From Pseudomonadota bacterium (GTDB lineage Bacteria; Pseudomonadota; Alphaproteobacteria; Acetobacterales; Acetobacteraceae): a stretch of 64,000 nt of DNA. The first letter of the stretch is position 1. Each line of letters begins with the position of its first letter. Under the pieces are notes generated by a model. The model was not told where the DNA came from, searched no databases, and worked only from the letters and a program-made list of their open reading frames with translations. The stretch spans positions 1-64,000 of the forward strand of contig JAJXXT010000141.1 of NCBI GenBank assembly GCA_021780935.1, in the 5' to 3' direction. This document shows positions 33,412 to 45,163 of the stretch, piece after piece. The position numbers and the translations under genes are program-made.

Positions 33412-34792
33412 ACGCCGCCTCCTGCACCCGTTCGGACCCACCCGCAAGCGTGGCGAGGAACCGCGTGGCATGGTTCGCGGCGCTGTGCGTGCGGATCTGA
33501 GCCGACAGGGTTGCGTGGCGCGCCCGCCGCTCCTCGGGCGGCATCGTCAGGGCACGATGCAGGGTGTCGGCGATCGCTTCGGAGTCGAAAGGATTGACCA
33601 GAAGTGCGGCATTCAGCACCGAGGCGGCGCCGGCGAAGCGTGACAGCACCAGCACGCCGGGGTCCGCGGCGTGCTGCGCGGCCACGAACTCGGCCGCGCC
33701 GAGGCCGAAGCCATCGCGCAGCGGCGTCACCACGCCGACGCGCGCCAGGCGGTAGAAGCCGGCGACGGTGGCCCGTGGCGCGGCGCGCGTGATGTAGCGC
33801 AGGGGAATCCAGTCCGCCTCGCCATGTCTGCCGTTGAGCTCGCCGACGCACCCGTCAATTTCCCGCCGCAGCCGCCGATATTCCGCGACTTCCTCGCGTG
33901 AGGGTGCGGCGACCTGGAGGTAGCAGACCTGGCGCCGATGCTCCGGGTGTTGCCGCAGCAGCAGGTCGAACGCCTCGACGCGATGCGGCAAGCCTTTCGC
34001 GTGGTCCAGACGATCGGCGCCAAACAGCAGGGAAGCGCCCTGCAGGCTGGCGCGCAGTCGCTGGGCCGGCAGGCGTTCGGCGGCGAGGTGTGCTGATTGC
34101 GCGAAACCCTCGACGTCGATGCCGACGGGGCAGACGAGGGTGCGCACGCGGCGCCCACCGTGCATGAAGGAGCCGTCGTCCTCGGGCGTTACGTCCAGCA
34201 GATCGGCGACGCAGGCGAGGAAGCCGTCGCGGTCACCGCCGGTCTGAAAGCCGATGACATCGGCGCCGCAGACGCCCGCGAGCAAGCTTTGGGCGCGCGG
34301 CATCACCGCGAAGATAGCCGGCGGCGGGAACGGGGTGTGGAAGAAGAAGCCGATGCGCTGGCGCGCACCGGCCGCCCGCAGGGTACGGGGCGTCAGCATC
34401 AGGTGGTAGTCGTGCACCCAGATGAGATCGTCGGGCCGCATGAGTGCCAAGGCTGTTGCGGCGAACCGATGGTTGACTTCCTCATAGGCCGCGAATTCCT
34501 CCGCGCGGAAGCGCATCAGCCCGAGGCGAAACAGCAGAAGCGGATAGATCGTGTTGTTGGAAAAGCCGTTATAATAGTCGCGATGTTGCGACTCCGTAAG
34601 ATCAAAGACCGCGTAGGTCACGCCATGTTCGGTGCGCGTGGTAACGTCGGTGCTGCCGCCGCTCCGTCCGCTCCAGCCGACCCAAAGTGAGCCTGGCCGC
34701 ATCGCCTCCCCGAGCGCCACGGCGAGCCCACCGGCCTGCGCGCCGCGCCCGCCGCCAGGCACACGGTTGGACAGGATAACGAGACGGTGCAT
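33404..34792 (-). CDS. otsA: Alpha,alpha-trehalose-phosphate synthase (UDP-forming)
   Basis: GT20 enzyme of about 462 residues that joins UDP-glucose and glucose 6-phosphate to trehalose 6-phosphate. Motifs: RLVILSNRVPGG at the start, GGLAVALGEAM in place of the GGL loop, LIWVHDYHLMLTP, FFFHTPFPPP, LLFGADRLDHAKGLPHRVEAF and VTPLRDGFGLGAAEFVAAQ, the last being the UDP-binding DGMNLV region in altered form. The ATG at 34792 has AGAGGAGG about nine bases upstream. No OtsB phosphatase is adjacent or in the window. Trehalose made this way usually protects against osmotic or drying stress. Confidence 0.94.
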   Translation of the reverse strand: MHRLVILSNRVPGGGRGAQAGGLAVALGEAMRPGSLWVGWSGRSGGSTDVTTRTEHGVTYAVFDLTESQHRDYYNGFSNNTIYPLLLFRLGLMRFRAEEFAAYEEVNHRFAATALALMRPDDLIWVHDYHLMLTPRTLRAAGARQRIGFFFHTPFPPPAIFAVMPRAQSLLAGVCGADVIGFQTGGDRDGFLACVADLLDVTPEDDGSFMHGGRRVRTLVCPVGIDVEGFAQSAHLAAERLPAQRLRASLQGASLLFGADRLDHAKGLPHRVEAFDLLLRQHPEHRRQVCYLQVAAPSREEVAEYRRLRREIDGCVGELNGRHGEADWIPLRYITRAAPRATVAGFYRLARVGVVTPLRDGFGLGAAEFVAAQHAADPGVLVLSRFAGAASVLNAALLVNPFDSEAIADTLHRALTMPPEERRARHATLSAQIRTHSAANHATRFLATLAGGSERVQEAAYV

Positions 34793-34938
34793 GGCGATGA
34801 GCCTCCTCTGTTCGGTGCCGGCACAGGCGGCCAGCGAAACGGCCCGACGACCGGGAGTCGCGGGTGAAAGGCGCGCACGCCGAACCTTGCGCCCGTCACC
34901 ATAACGACCGGCGCCGACCATCGATTGCATTCGATATC

Positions 34939-34968
34939 GGAACGTATGTCCGACACTATACGATATAG
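34939..34968 (+). promoter_or_regulatory. Possible EcfG-type promoter with palindrome in the otsA / subtilase-Hint intergenic region
   Basis: The 300-base gap between otsA (minus) and the subtilase-Hint gene (plus) holds GGAAC (34939-34943), 17 bases, then CGAT (34961-34964), near the GGAAC-N16/17-CGTT of alphaproteobacterial general-stress (EcfG) promoters. The -10 side lies in the perfect palindrome CTATACGATATAG (34956-34968), and ATATCG (34934-34939) is inverted at 34961-34966. The rest of the gap shows nothing else I can name. Confidence 0.4.
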
Positions 34969-35092
34969 ATTGGCATCGCGGTCGCGTCTTCAACCCCGGC
35001 ATCGACCGCGCGTCCGCCGGAAGCTGTGGAAATCCTTGAAGCCGCGCGAAATTCCCTATGGTGCGCGGCAGGAAACGAGCCACTATAGGAGC

Positions 35093-36991
35093 ATGTCAGG
35101 CACCACCGGCTCGGATTACAATCTTGTGGCAGGGGCGATCGGTCTCGCGTCCCTGCGCACGCTCGAACCTACGCTGACCGGCGCGGGCGTCACCGTGGGG
35201 CAGATCGAGGCATCGGTCGTCACCGGAACGAATGATTTTGAGCCCTCTCCCGGTGCGCTCGGCTTTGCCGCAAGCAACGCAGGGGGATTGTTCACCTTCT
35301 ACAACGGCCTGCAGCAGACGACGACGCCCAATGACGGCACAGTCGGCAACAGCTCCTCGCATGCGACGATGGTCGGCTCATACTTCTACGGCACCGCGGA
35401 TTTCGCCGGCGCCCCGGAGGGGGTGGCACCCGGCGTTGCGCATGTGGATGTCTATTTCGCGGACAATATCGGCGGCGATCTCATTCAGCTCGCGACCGAC
35501 CAGGTCGTGAACATGAGCTATGTCGATACGTCGGGCTTCAGCTTCGACACCACGCTCGATGCGCTTGCCAACACCAGCAACATCGTATTCGTCGCGGCCG
35601 CCGGCAATTCCGGTACACCGCTCTCGCCGTCCACGGCCTACAACGCGATCAGCGTCGGCAGTTCCACCTCCCTCGACGCGATCGGGCCGGCCGCCAACGG
35701 CGTCCCGAAGCCGGATATCGCGGCACCCGAAGATGCAACGAGTTTCGCCACCGCGATCGTTTCCGGCGCGGCGACGCTTCTGATCCAGGCGGCGGCAGGA
35801 CTCGGCGGCGCCGGCACACAGGCCGACGCGGAGAATTTCCGCACCGTCAAGACGCTGCTGCTCAACAGCGCGGTGAAGCCCGCGGACTACTTCACCACGG
35901 CCTATGCGCCTGATGCCGCACACCCGCTGAACGCGCGTTACGGCGCGGGCGTGGTCAACATCCTCGACACGGTGACGGCGCTGGAGGCGGGCGAGCACGC
36001 GGCCAGCGCCCACGCCAGCGCGCCCGCCGGAACCTACGTCTTCGCACCGCCCTCGGTCGCGGCACTCGGCACCGAGGGCTGGAACCTGGCCACCCTCGTC
36101 GCCAGAGCCGGCAGCGATGCGATGGACATCTACGCGCTGTCGCTCGCGGCCGGGGAGTCGTTCACCGCCACCGTGTCCTGGGCCGCCAGCAACGCCAACA
36201 CCATCGATGCGATGGGCCTGGCGCTTTATGCCGCGTCCGCGACGCCGCTCGCTAGCAGTGACGTCGCGGCCAGCAACGTCCAGCAGGTCAACACGGCGGT
36301 GCCGGCCGCCGGCACCTACGACCTCGTGGTCACGCTCCATGGAGGCGGCGCGACGCTCACCGATCCCTATGCCGTTGCCTGGGGGCCGGAGCAGGTCGCC
36401 TGTTTTGCCGGCGGCACACGCATCCTCACGCCCGCGGGGCCGCGCGCGGTGGAGATGCTGGTGGTGGGCGATCAGGTCGTCACCGCCGGCGGCCGGATCG
36501 CCTGCGTGCGCTGGGCCGGGCATCGGCGGCTGGATCTGCGTTACCATTGGCAGGGGCACCCCGTCCGGGTGCGTGCCGGCGCGTTCGCCGAGGGTGTTCC
36601 CTGGGCCGATATCCTGCTTTCGCCGGACCACGCGGTGCTGGCACATGGCCGCCTCGTGCCGGTGCGCCATCTCATCAACGGGCTCAGCGTGGTCGCCGAG
36701 CGCCGTGATGCCGTGACCTATTTCCATCTGGAGCTGGACCGTCACGACCTGCTGCTCGCCGAGGGGCTGGCCTGCGAGTCCTATCTCGACACCGGCAACC
36801 GTGCCGTCTTCGAGAACGGCCGTGATCCGCGGCTGGCACGGCCCGACGCGCTCGCCGCCTGGCGCAGCGGTGCCTGCCTCACGCTGGAGACCGGGGCGGA
36901 CAACCCGTTTGTCCTCGCGGTGTGGGAGGACCTGCTGGCGCGTGCGGAGATGGCAGGTGCCACCACGCAGGGGGTTGCCAGTGCGGCGTGA
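35093..36991 (+). CDS. Subtilisin-like domain fused to PPC-like and Hint domains
   Basis: 632 residues in three parts. Residues about 10-310 are a subtilase (S8) fold: His90 (SSHATMVGS), oxyanion Asn172 (AAAGNSG) and Ser217 (DATSFATAIVSG) are in order, but the catalytic Asp position reads VGQIEAS, with Glu39. Residues about 330-430 form a PPC-like beta-sandwich (DAMDIYALSLAAGESFTATV). From Cys437 (CFAGGTRILTPAGPRAV) to about 600 is a Hint_2 domain with LSPDHAVLAHGRLVPV as its His block. Hint domains cleave or join protein at their N-terminal Cys. No signal peptide is seen at the chosen ATG 35093 (AGGA two bases upstream); the frame is open to 34925 but that part looks non-coding. Export by another route is possible. 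Confidence 0.85.
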   Translation: MSGTTGSDYNLVAGAIGLASLRTLEPTLTGAGVTVGQIEASVVTGTNDFEPSPGALGFAASNAGGLFTFYNGLQQTTTPNDGTVGNSSSHATMVGSYFYGTADFAGAPEGVAPGVAHVDVYFADNIGGDLIQLATDQVVNMSYVDTSGFSFDTTLDALANTSNIVFVAAAGNSGTPLSPSTAYNAISVGSSTSLDAIGPAANGVPKPDIAAPEDATSFATAIVSGAATLLIQAAAGLGGAGTQADAENFRTVKTLLLNSAVKPADYFTTAYAPDAAHPLNARYGAGVVNILDTVTALEAGEHAASAHASAPAGTYVFAPPSVAALGTEGWNLATLVARAGSDAMDIYALSLAAGESFTATVSWAASNANTIDAMGLALYAASATPLASSDVAASNVQQVNTAVPAAGTYDLVVTLHGGGATLTDPYAVAWGPEQVACFAGGTRILTPAGPRAVEMLVVGDQVVTAGGRIACVRWAGHRRLDLRYHWQGHPVRVRAGAFAEGVPWADILLSPDHAVLAHGRLVPVRHLINGLSVVAERRDAVTYFHLELDRHDLLLAEGLACESYLDTGNRAVFENGRDPRLARPDALAAWRSGACLTLETGADNPFVLAVWEDLLARAEMAGATTQGVASAA

Positions 36992-37027
36992 CGGGTGATG
37001 CTGGCGCTATCACGTTCGGGGCCCGCC

Positions 37028-38812
37028 ATGACACTGCCGCACGATTTCGCCCGCCTCACCGCCATCACCACGCCGGTGTGGTCGCGCGACGGCCGCACGC
37101 TCTACCACCTGCGCGGCGGCGGCCTGCCGCAGGTTTGGGCGATGGACGCGGATGGCGGCAACGCGCGCAAGCTCAGCGACCATGCGGAAAAAGTCGCCGT
37201 TCTCCGCCGCGCGCCGCAGGACGACCGCCTCGTCTGGGGTATCGATGCCGGCGGCGACGAGCGCCAGCAATTCTGGCTGCTGGAGCCCGGCCGCCAGCCC
37301 CGCCCGCTGACGGAGTGCCACTCCGTGATGCATGATTTCGGCGCCTTTTCGCCCGACGGTACACGCATCGCCTACACCGCCAATGACCGCTCGGAGGCGG
37401 TGTTCGATGTGCTGGTGATGGACCTCGCGACCGGTGCCGCGACGCGGCTCATGCGCCGTGAGGAAGGTGCCTGCTCCGTCACCGCTTGGCGGCCGGACGG
37501 TGCGGTGCTGGCCGTGGTCGAGGATCGTTCCACCTCCGACCAGCGCGTGCACCTGCTCGATGTGGCGACGGGTGCCGCGCGCGAACTGCCGCGCCGCGGC
37601 CCCGCCCGCTATGCCGCGGTGCGCTGGGCCGGCGGCGTGCTGATGGCGATCACCGACGCCGGCGCGGATTTCCCGCGCCTCTGCGCCATCGATCCGGTGA
37701 GCGGGGAGGTGACGGAGGTTTACGCGCCGCCCGGCCGCGAGGTGGAGGCGTGGAGCGCTTCGCCGGATGGAACACTGCTCGCCACGATCGAGAACGACCG
37801 CGGCTACGGGGTGCTGAAAATCGGCCGCCGGGACGCCGACCGCGCGACCGCCACCGGGCTGCCGGCGGGCGGCATCGTGGCCGATCTCGCCTGGGCGCCG
37901 GATTCATCGGGCCTGGCCACCACGGCGCAGTCGCCACAGGCGCCGGCCGGGATCTGGTTCGTCGAGGCGGCCTCGGGCCGCGCGCGGCTTGTCGCGGCGG
38001 CCGATCCGCGTGCCGATGCCGGTGTGGACCCCGCGGGCTTCGCCGGGTTGGAGCTGGTGGGCTGGCAGGGCAGGGATGGGCTGGCGATCGGCGGCTGGTT
38101 CGCCCGCCCCGCCGGCACCGCGCCGGCCGCCGGCTGGCCCGCCGTGGTCTGGGTGCATGGCGGCCCCGCCGGCCAGACCCGCCCGAATTTCCGCGCCGAT
38201 ATCCAGATGCTGCTGGCCCAGGGCTTCGCGGTGATGATGCCCAATATCCGCGGCAGCACCGGCTATGGCCGCCGCTTCCTGGAGGCTGATGACGGCGCGA
38301 AGCGGCGCGACGCGCTCGACGATCTCGCCGCCGGGCATGCCTGGCTGGCGGCGCAGCCGGGCATCGACCCCAAGCGGATCGGCATCATGGGGCAGTCCTA
38401 TGGCGGCTGGGTGGTGCTGGCGGCGATCGGGCTGCAGCCGGAGCTGTGGCGCAGCGCCGTCGATTATTACGGCATCGCGGATTTCGTGACGTTGCTTGAT
38501 CGTACCGGCCTCTGGCGCCGCGCCCACCGCGCCCGCGAATACGGGTTCCCGCACGAGGAGGCCGAGCTGTTCCGCCAGATCTCGCCGATCCATCACGTGT
38601 CCAAGGTGCGGGCGCCGCTGCTGGTGCTGCATGGCGATCGTGACCCGCGCGTGCCGCAGAACGAGAGCGACCAGTATGTGACGGCGATGCGCCTCGCGCA
38701 GAAACAGGTGCGCTATGAGCGTTTCACCTATGCTGGGCACGGGTTTATCCGCCCTGAACACCGCGACCGGGTCTATGACTCGGTCGCTCAACATTTCCGG
38801 GAGACCCTGTGA
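37028..38812 (+). CDS. S9-family prolyl oligopeptidase-like peptidase
   Basis: 594 residues. An N-terminal beta-propeller (about 1-330, with repeated SPDG/RPDG/APDS turns) is followed by an alpha/beta hydrolase domain with the nucleophile in MGQSYGGW, the Asp in LHGDRDPRVPQ and the His in YAGHGFIRPEH. WVHGGPAGQTRPNF supplies the oxyanion site. These are features of acylaminoacyl-peptidase/DPP-like members. No signal peptide, so cytoplasmic. I chose the ATG at 37028 (MTLPHDF) over an upstream one at 36995 because it fits the start of the propeller. Its stop overlaps the start of the gamma-glutamyltransferase gene by one base, suggesting shared peptide breakdown. Confidence 0.92.
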   Translation: MTLPHDFARLTAITTPVWSRDGRTLYHLRGGGLPQVWAMDADGGNARKLSDHAEKVAVLRRAPQDDRLVWGIDAGGDERQQFWLLEPGRQPRPLTECHSVMHDFGAFSPDGTRIAYTANDRSEAVFDVLVMDLATGAATRLMRREEGACSVTAWRPDGAVLAVVEDRSTSDQRVHLLDVATGAARELPRRGPARYAAVRWAGGVLMAITDAGADFPRLCAIDPVSGEVTEVYAPPGREVEAWSASPDGTLLATIENDRGYGVLKIGRRDADRATATGLPAGGIVADLAWAPDSSGLATTAQSPQAPAGIWFVEAASGRARLVAAADPRADAGVDPAGFAGLELVGWQGRDGLAIGGWFARPAGTAPAAGWPAVVWVHGGPAGQTRPNFRADIQMLLAQGFAVMMPNIRGSTGYGRRFLEADDGAKRRDALDDLAAGHAWLAAQPGIDPKRIGIMGQSYGGWVVLAAIGLQPELWRSAVDYYGIADFVTLLDRTGLWRRAHRAREYGFPHEEAELFRQISPIHHVSKVRAPLLVLHGDRDPRVPQNESDQYVTAMRLAQKQVRYERFTYAGHGFIRPEHRDRVYDSVAQHFRETL

Positions 38813-40395
38813 TGCGCGCACATCGTCCGCTGCTGATGGGCCGGCACGGTGCCGTCGGTGCCAACCACCCGATGGCAACCCAGGCCGGGCTCGACATGCT
38901 GCGCGCCGGCGGCAACGCGGCCGATGCCGCGGTCGCGATCGCGCTGGCGCTCGGTGTCGTCGAGCCGATGATGTCGGGGCTGGGCGGCGATGGGTTCTAC
39001 CATGCCTGGGCCGGTGGCAAGGCCGAGGTGTTCAACGCCACCGGCCACGCGACTGCCGCGGCTACGCCCGAGGCCTTTCCCAACGGCATCGAGATCGAGG
39101 GGCCGCGATCGGTCTCCGTCCCCGGCATGCTCGGCGGGCTGGGCGCGCTGCACGCGGCGCATGGCCGTCTGCCCTGGGCCAAGCTTTGCGAGCCGGCGAT
39201 CGGGCTGGCGCGGGGTGGCTATGGGCTTACCGTGCATGGGCGCAATTTCGCCGCCGACAACGTCAAGAAGCTCGGCGCCGATGCGCGCTCCTCCGCGGTG
39301 TTTCTCGCGGGTGGTGCGGCGCCGGCCCTCGGCGCGCTCATCGTGCAGGAAAACCTGGCCCGCACGCTTGAGGTCATCGCGGCCGAAGGGGCGGAGAGTT
39401 TCTATCGCGGCCGCCTCGCCCGGGCGCTTGCCGCCGGCTGTGCCGAGAGCGGTGTTCCGATGACACAAGCCGATCTCGCGGCGTTTCATCCCGAGGTGCA
39501 GGCGCCCATTGCCGTCACCTATCGCGGCTTTGAAATCCGCCAGACACCGCCGAACTCCACCGGCTTCACCATGCTGCAGATCCTCAAGATCGCGGAACGT
39601 TTCGATCTCGCCTCGATGGACGAGGCGGGGCGCACCCATATCCTGGTCGAGGCGAAGAAGCTGGCGTTTCTCGACCGCGAACGCTTCGGTGCCGACCCGC
39701 GCTTTGGTGCCATCCCGGTCGAGCACCTGCTCTCCGACGCTCACGCCGATGCGCTCGCCGCCCGCATCAGCCGCGACCGTGCGGCCGATCTCGGGCAGAC
39801 CGCGCTGGCCGCGGACACGACGTATTTCTGCGTCGTCGATGGCGAGGGCAACGCCGTCTCCGGCATTCAGAGCCTCAACTCGCTGTTCGGCTCCGGCGTC
39901 ACGGCAGGCGAGACCGGCGTGCTGCTCAACAACCGCATGGCCTACTGGCACCTCGCGGAGGGCCACGCGAACCGGCTGGCGCCGGGCAAGCGCGTGCGCC
40001 ACACCATGAACGCGCCGATGATCTTCCGCGATGGCGCGCTGTGGGCCGTGCTCGGCACGCCGGGGGCCGACAACCAGGTGCAGGTGAACGCGCAGGTCGC
40101 GGTCAGCCTCATCGATCTCGGTCTCGACCCGCAGCAGGCGCTCGAACGCCCGCGCTGGACGTCGAGCCAGCCGCACCAGGGCGCGAACTGGCCGCACGAG
40201 GGCGACGGCAAGCTCACGATCGAGCGCGATGTCGGCGAGGCGGCGCTTGCCTCGCTCGCCGGGCGCGGGCACCAGCTTACGCCGGTTGGCCATCTGGAGG
40301 GGCCGTGCGCGATGCAGGTCATTCGCGTACTCGACAACGGCGTCCGGATGGCGGCGTCCGATCCCCGGCGGGATGGCTGGGCGGGCGCGTATTAG
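38812..40395 (+). CDS. Gamma-glutamyltransferase family Ntn-hydrolase
   Basis: 527 residues. The proenzyme self-cleaves before a Thr that becomes the nucleophile; here that is Thr336 in AADTTYFCVVDGEGNAVS, where the family usually has TTHYSVVD. Other features: GGNAADAAVAIALALGVVEPMMSGLGGDGF, IEIEGPRSVSVPGMLGGL and QSLNSLFGSGV. There is no signal peptide, unlike the periplasmic E. coli enzyme, so this belongs to the cytoplasmic YwrD-like group, whose members hydrolyse gamma-glutamyl or acyl amides. The His to Tyr change after the nucleophile occurs in that group. Start at the ATG 38812, overlapping the S9 peptidase stop (TGATG). Confidence 0.92.
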   Translation: MRAHRPLLMGRHGAVGANHPMATQAGLDMLRAGGNAADAAVAIALALGVVEPMMSGLGGDGFYHAWAGGKAEVFNATGHATAAATPEAFPNGIEIEGPRSVSVPGMLGGLGALHAAHGRLPWAKLCEPAIGLARGGYGLTVHGRNFAADNVKKLGADARSSAVFLAGGAAPALGALIVQENLARTLEVIAAEGAESFYRGRLARALAAGCAESGVPMTQADLAAFHPEVQAPIAVTYRGFEIRQTPPNSTGFTMLQILKIAERFDLASMDEAGRTHILVEAKKLAFLDRERFGADPRFGAIPVEHLLSDAHADALAARISRDRAADLGQTALAADTTYFCVVDGEGNAVSGIQSLNSLFGSGVTAGETGVLLNNRMAYWHLAEGHANRLAPGKRVRHTMNAPMIFRDGALWAVLGTPGADNQVQVNAQVAVSLIDLGLDPQQALERPRWTSSQPHQGANWPHEGDGKLTIERDVGEAALASLAGRGHQLTPVGHLEGPCAMQVIRVLDNGVRMAASDPRRDGWAGAY

Positions 40396-40523
40396 GCGGC
40401 GGGCCGGCTACGCCCGCACAAGGCGGGGCTCGGCCGGCTCCCGCATCCGATCACTTCGGCCCGGAGCAAAGCATCCGAGTGCGCCGACCGGCATCATCGT
40501 GCCCGCAACAAGGCGAGGCGACG

Positions 40524-40826
40524 ATGATTTCCTGTTTCATTCGCTATGAGATCGAGCCTTATACCGCCGACAAATTCGTGGAATACGCGCGGGTCTGGAA
40601 CGAGGCGATTCCGCGCTGCGGCGGCCGCCTCGTCGGCTACTACGCGCCGCATGAAGGTTCGCTGACGACCGCCTGCGCCGTGATCGACGTCGAGAACCTC
40701 GCCGCCTACGAGGCCTACCGCGCCCGTCTGCGCGAGGACGCGCAGGGTCGCGCCAATTTCGAGTTTGCCCGCCGTGAAAAATTCATACGGCGGGAGGAGC
40801 GCCAGTTTCTCAGGCGCGTCGAGTAG
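40524..40826 (+). CDS. NIPSNAP-family protein
   Basis: 100 residues with the ferredoxin-like alpha/beta fold of NIPSNAP proteins: strand FIRYEIEPYTADKFVEY, helix YARVWNEAIPRCGGRLVGYY, and AYRARLREDAQGRANFEFARR. The molecular role of the family is not known. The ATG at 40524 has GAGG five bases upstream. It follows the gamma-glutamyltransferase gene by about 130 bases and precedes an aldo/keto reductase gene by about 55, so an operon with the latter is likely. Confidence 0.88.
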   Translation: MISCFIRYEIEPYTADKFVEYARVWNEAIPRCGGRLVGYYAPHEGSLTTACAVIDVENLAAYEAYRARLREDAQGRANFEFARREKFIRREERQFLRRVE

Positions 40827-40880
40827 CGCGCGGGGAGGAACCCGTGCATGCTCCACCCGGTATCAGGCGGAGGGCGGGGA

Positions 40881-41864
<984 letters not shown>

Positions 41865-41886
41865 CGGCCGCCCGTGGCGGCGGGGC

Positions 41887-43656
<1,770 letters not shown>

Positions 43657-43679
43657 CCGCAGCCAGGGAAACCCATCTC

Positions 43680-44981
43680 ATGAAGAAGCTGAAGAACGCG
43701 GCGTTTCTGGCGCTGCTGCCGCTGCTGATTTCAAGTCCGGCCTGGGCCGACACAGCGCCGCCAAAGCTCGATTCCGGCGACACCGCGTGGATGCTCACAT
43801 CCACAGCACTGGTGCTGATGATGACGATCCCCGGCCTCGGTCTTTTCTATGCCGGCATGGTTCGCAAGAAGAACGTTCTGGCGACGCTGATGCAGTCCTT
43901 CGCCATCACCTGCCTCGTCACCATCACCTGGACCGTTGCCGGCTACAGCCTCGCCTTCACCAACGGTAACCCTTACATCGGCGACCTTTCGCGCTTCATG
44001 CTGATGGGCATGGGTGCGTCCTATGACAAGGGCATCGCGCTGGCTCCGACCATTCCAGAGTCGGTTTATATGATGTTCCAGATGACCTTCGCCATCATCA
44101 CCCCGGCCCTGATCGCCGGCGCCTTCGCCGACCGCATGAAGTTCTCGGCGATGTGCGTGTTCATGGTCGCCTGGTCGCTGCTGGTCTATTCGCCGGTCGC
44201 GCACTGGGTGTGGAGCGCGACGGGCTGGGAGGCGAATCTCGGCATCGAGGACTATGCCGGCGGCACGGTCGTGCACATCAATGCCGGCATCGCCGGGCTG
44301 ATGTGCGCTCTCGTCCTCGGCAAGCGGGTCGGCTACGGCAGCGAGAACATGTCGCCCTACAACGTGTCCTATGCGGTGATCGGCGCCTCGCTCCTGTGGG
44401 TCGGCTGGTTCGGCTTCAATGCCGGCTCCGCCGTCACCTCGGGCCCGCGCGCCGGCATGGCGATGACGGTGACGCAGATCGCCACCGCGGCGGCAGCACT
44501 CGGGTGGATGTTTGCGGAGTGGATGAAGCAGGGCAAACCCTCGGTGCTCGGTATCGCCTCGGGCGCTGTCGCGGGCCTGGTCGCGATCACCCCAGCCTCG
44601 GGCTTCGTGCTGCCCGGCCCCGCGATCATCATCGGCGTTGCCGCCGGTGTGATCTGCTACTTCTCGGCCACCACCGTGAAGCACATGTTCGGCTATGACG
44701 ACAGCCTGGACTGCTTCGGCGTGCACGGTGTCGGCGGCATCATCGGCGCGTTGCTTACCGGTGTGTTCGCCTTCGGACCGTTCACCGCCAAGCCGCAGCT
44801 GCCCGGTGGCCTGGCCCAGCTCGGCGTGCAGGCGATGGGCGTGGGTGTGACACTGCTCTATTCCGGCATCGTCTCCTTCATCATCCTCAAGGTGATCGAC
44901 GCGGTGATGGGCCTGCGGGTGACGCCGGAGGCGGAGCGTGAGGGTCTGGACCTGGTGCTGCACGGCGAGCAGCTCGGCTGA
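43680..44981 (+). CDS. amtB: Ammonium transporter AmtB
   Basis: 433 residues with an N-terminal signal peptide (AAFLALLPLLISSPAWA) and eleven membrane helices. The twin histidines of the pore are in GTVVHINAGIAG and CFGVHGVGGIIG, and the Amt signature DYAGGTVVHINAG is intact. PGLGLFYAGMVRKKNVLATLMQ near the N-terminus forms the first helix pair. It should take up ammonium across the inner membrane as a trimer gated by GlnK. A strong terminator follows, so glnK-amtB is a closed two-gene operon. Confidence 0.97.
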   Translation: MKKLKNAAFLALLPLLISSPAWADTAPPKLDSGDTAWMLTSTALVLMMTIPGLGLFYAGMVRKKNVLATLMQSFAITCLVTITWTVAGYSLAFTNGNPYIGDLSRFMLMGMGASYDKGIALAPTIPESVYMMFQMTFAIITPALIAGAFADRMKFSAMCVFMVAWSLLVYSPVAHWVWSATGWEANLGIEDYAGGTVVHINAGIAGLMCALVLGKRVGYGSENMSPYNVSYAVIGASLLWVGWFGFNAGSAVTSGPRAGMAMTVTQIATAAAALGWMFAEWMKQGKPSVLGIASGAVAGLVAITPASGFVLPGPAIIIGVAAGVICYFSATTVKHMFGYDDSLDCFGVHGVGGIIGALLTGVFAFGPFTAKPQLPGGLAQLGVQAMGVGVTLLYSGIVSFIILKVIDAVMGLRVTPEAEREGLDLVLHGEQLG

Positions 44982-45010
44982 ACCCGGCCGGCACTGTCGC
45001 CGACAAAGGA

Positions 45011-45038
45011 AACCCCTGCCGCGAGGCGGGGGTTTTTT
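45011..45038 (+). terminator. Rho-independent terminator after amtB
   Basis: A hairpin pairs ACCCCTGCC with GGCGGGGGT around GCGA (one T-G mismatch position) and runs into six T residues. It ends the glnK-amtB operon about 30 bases past the amtB stop. Confidence 0.88.
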
Positions 45039-45163
45039 GTCGTGACATGAGCCCATGACCGGGAGCCATGATGGGGGTGCTTGCCCCGGGTTCGGTTTCG
45101 TGGCTTGTCGCGCGCCGATGGCTCCTCATCTCAGGGGGGCTTGCACAGGAAGCGGATGGAGAC

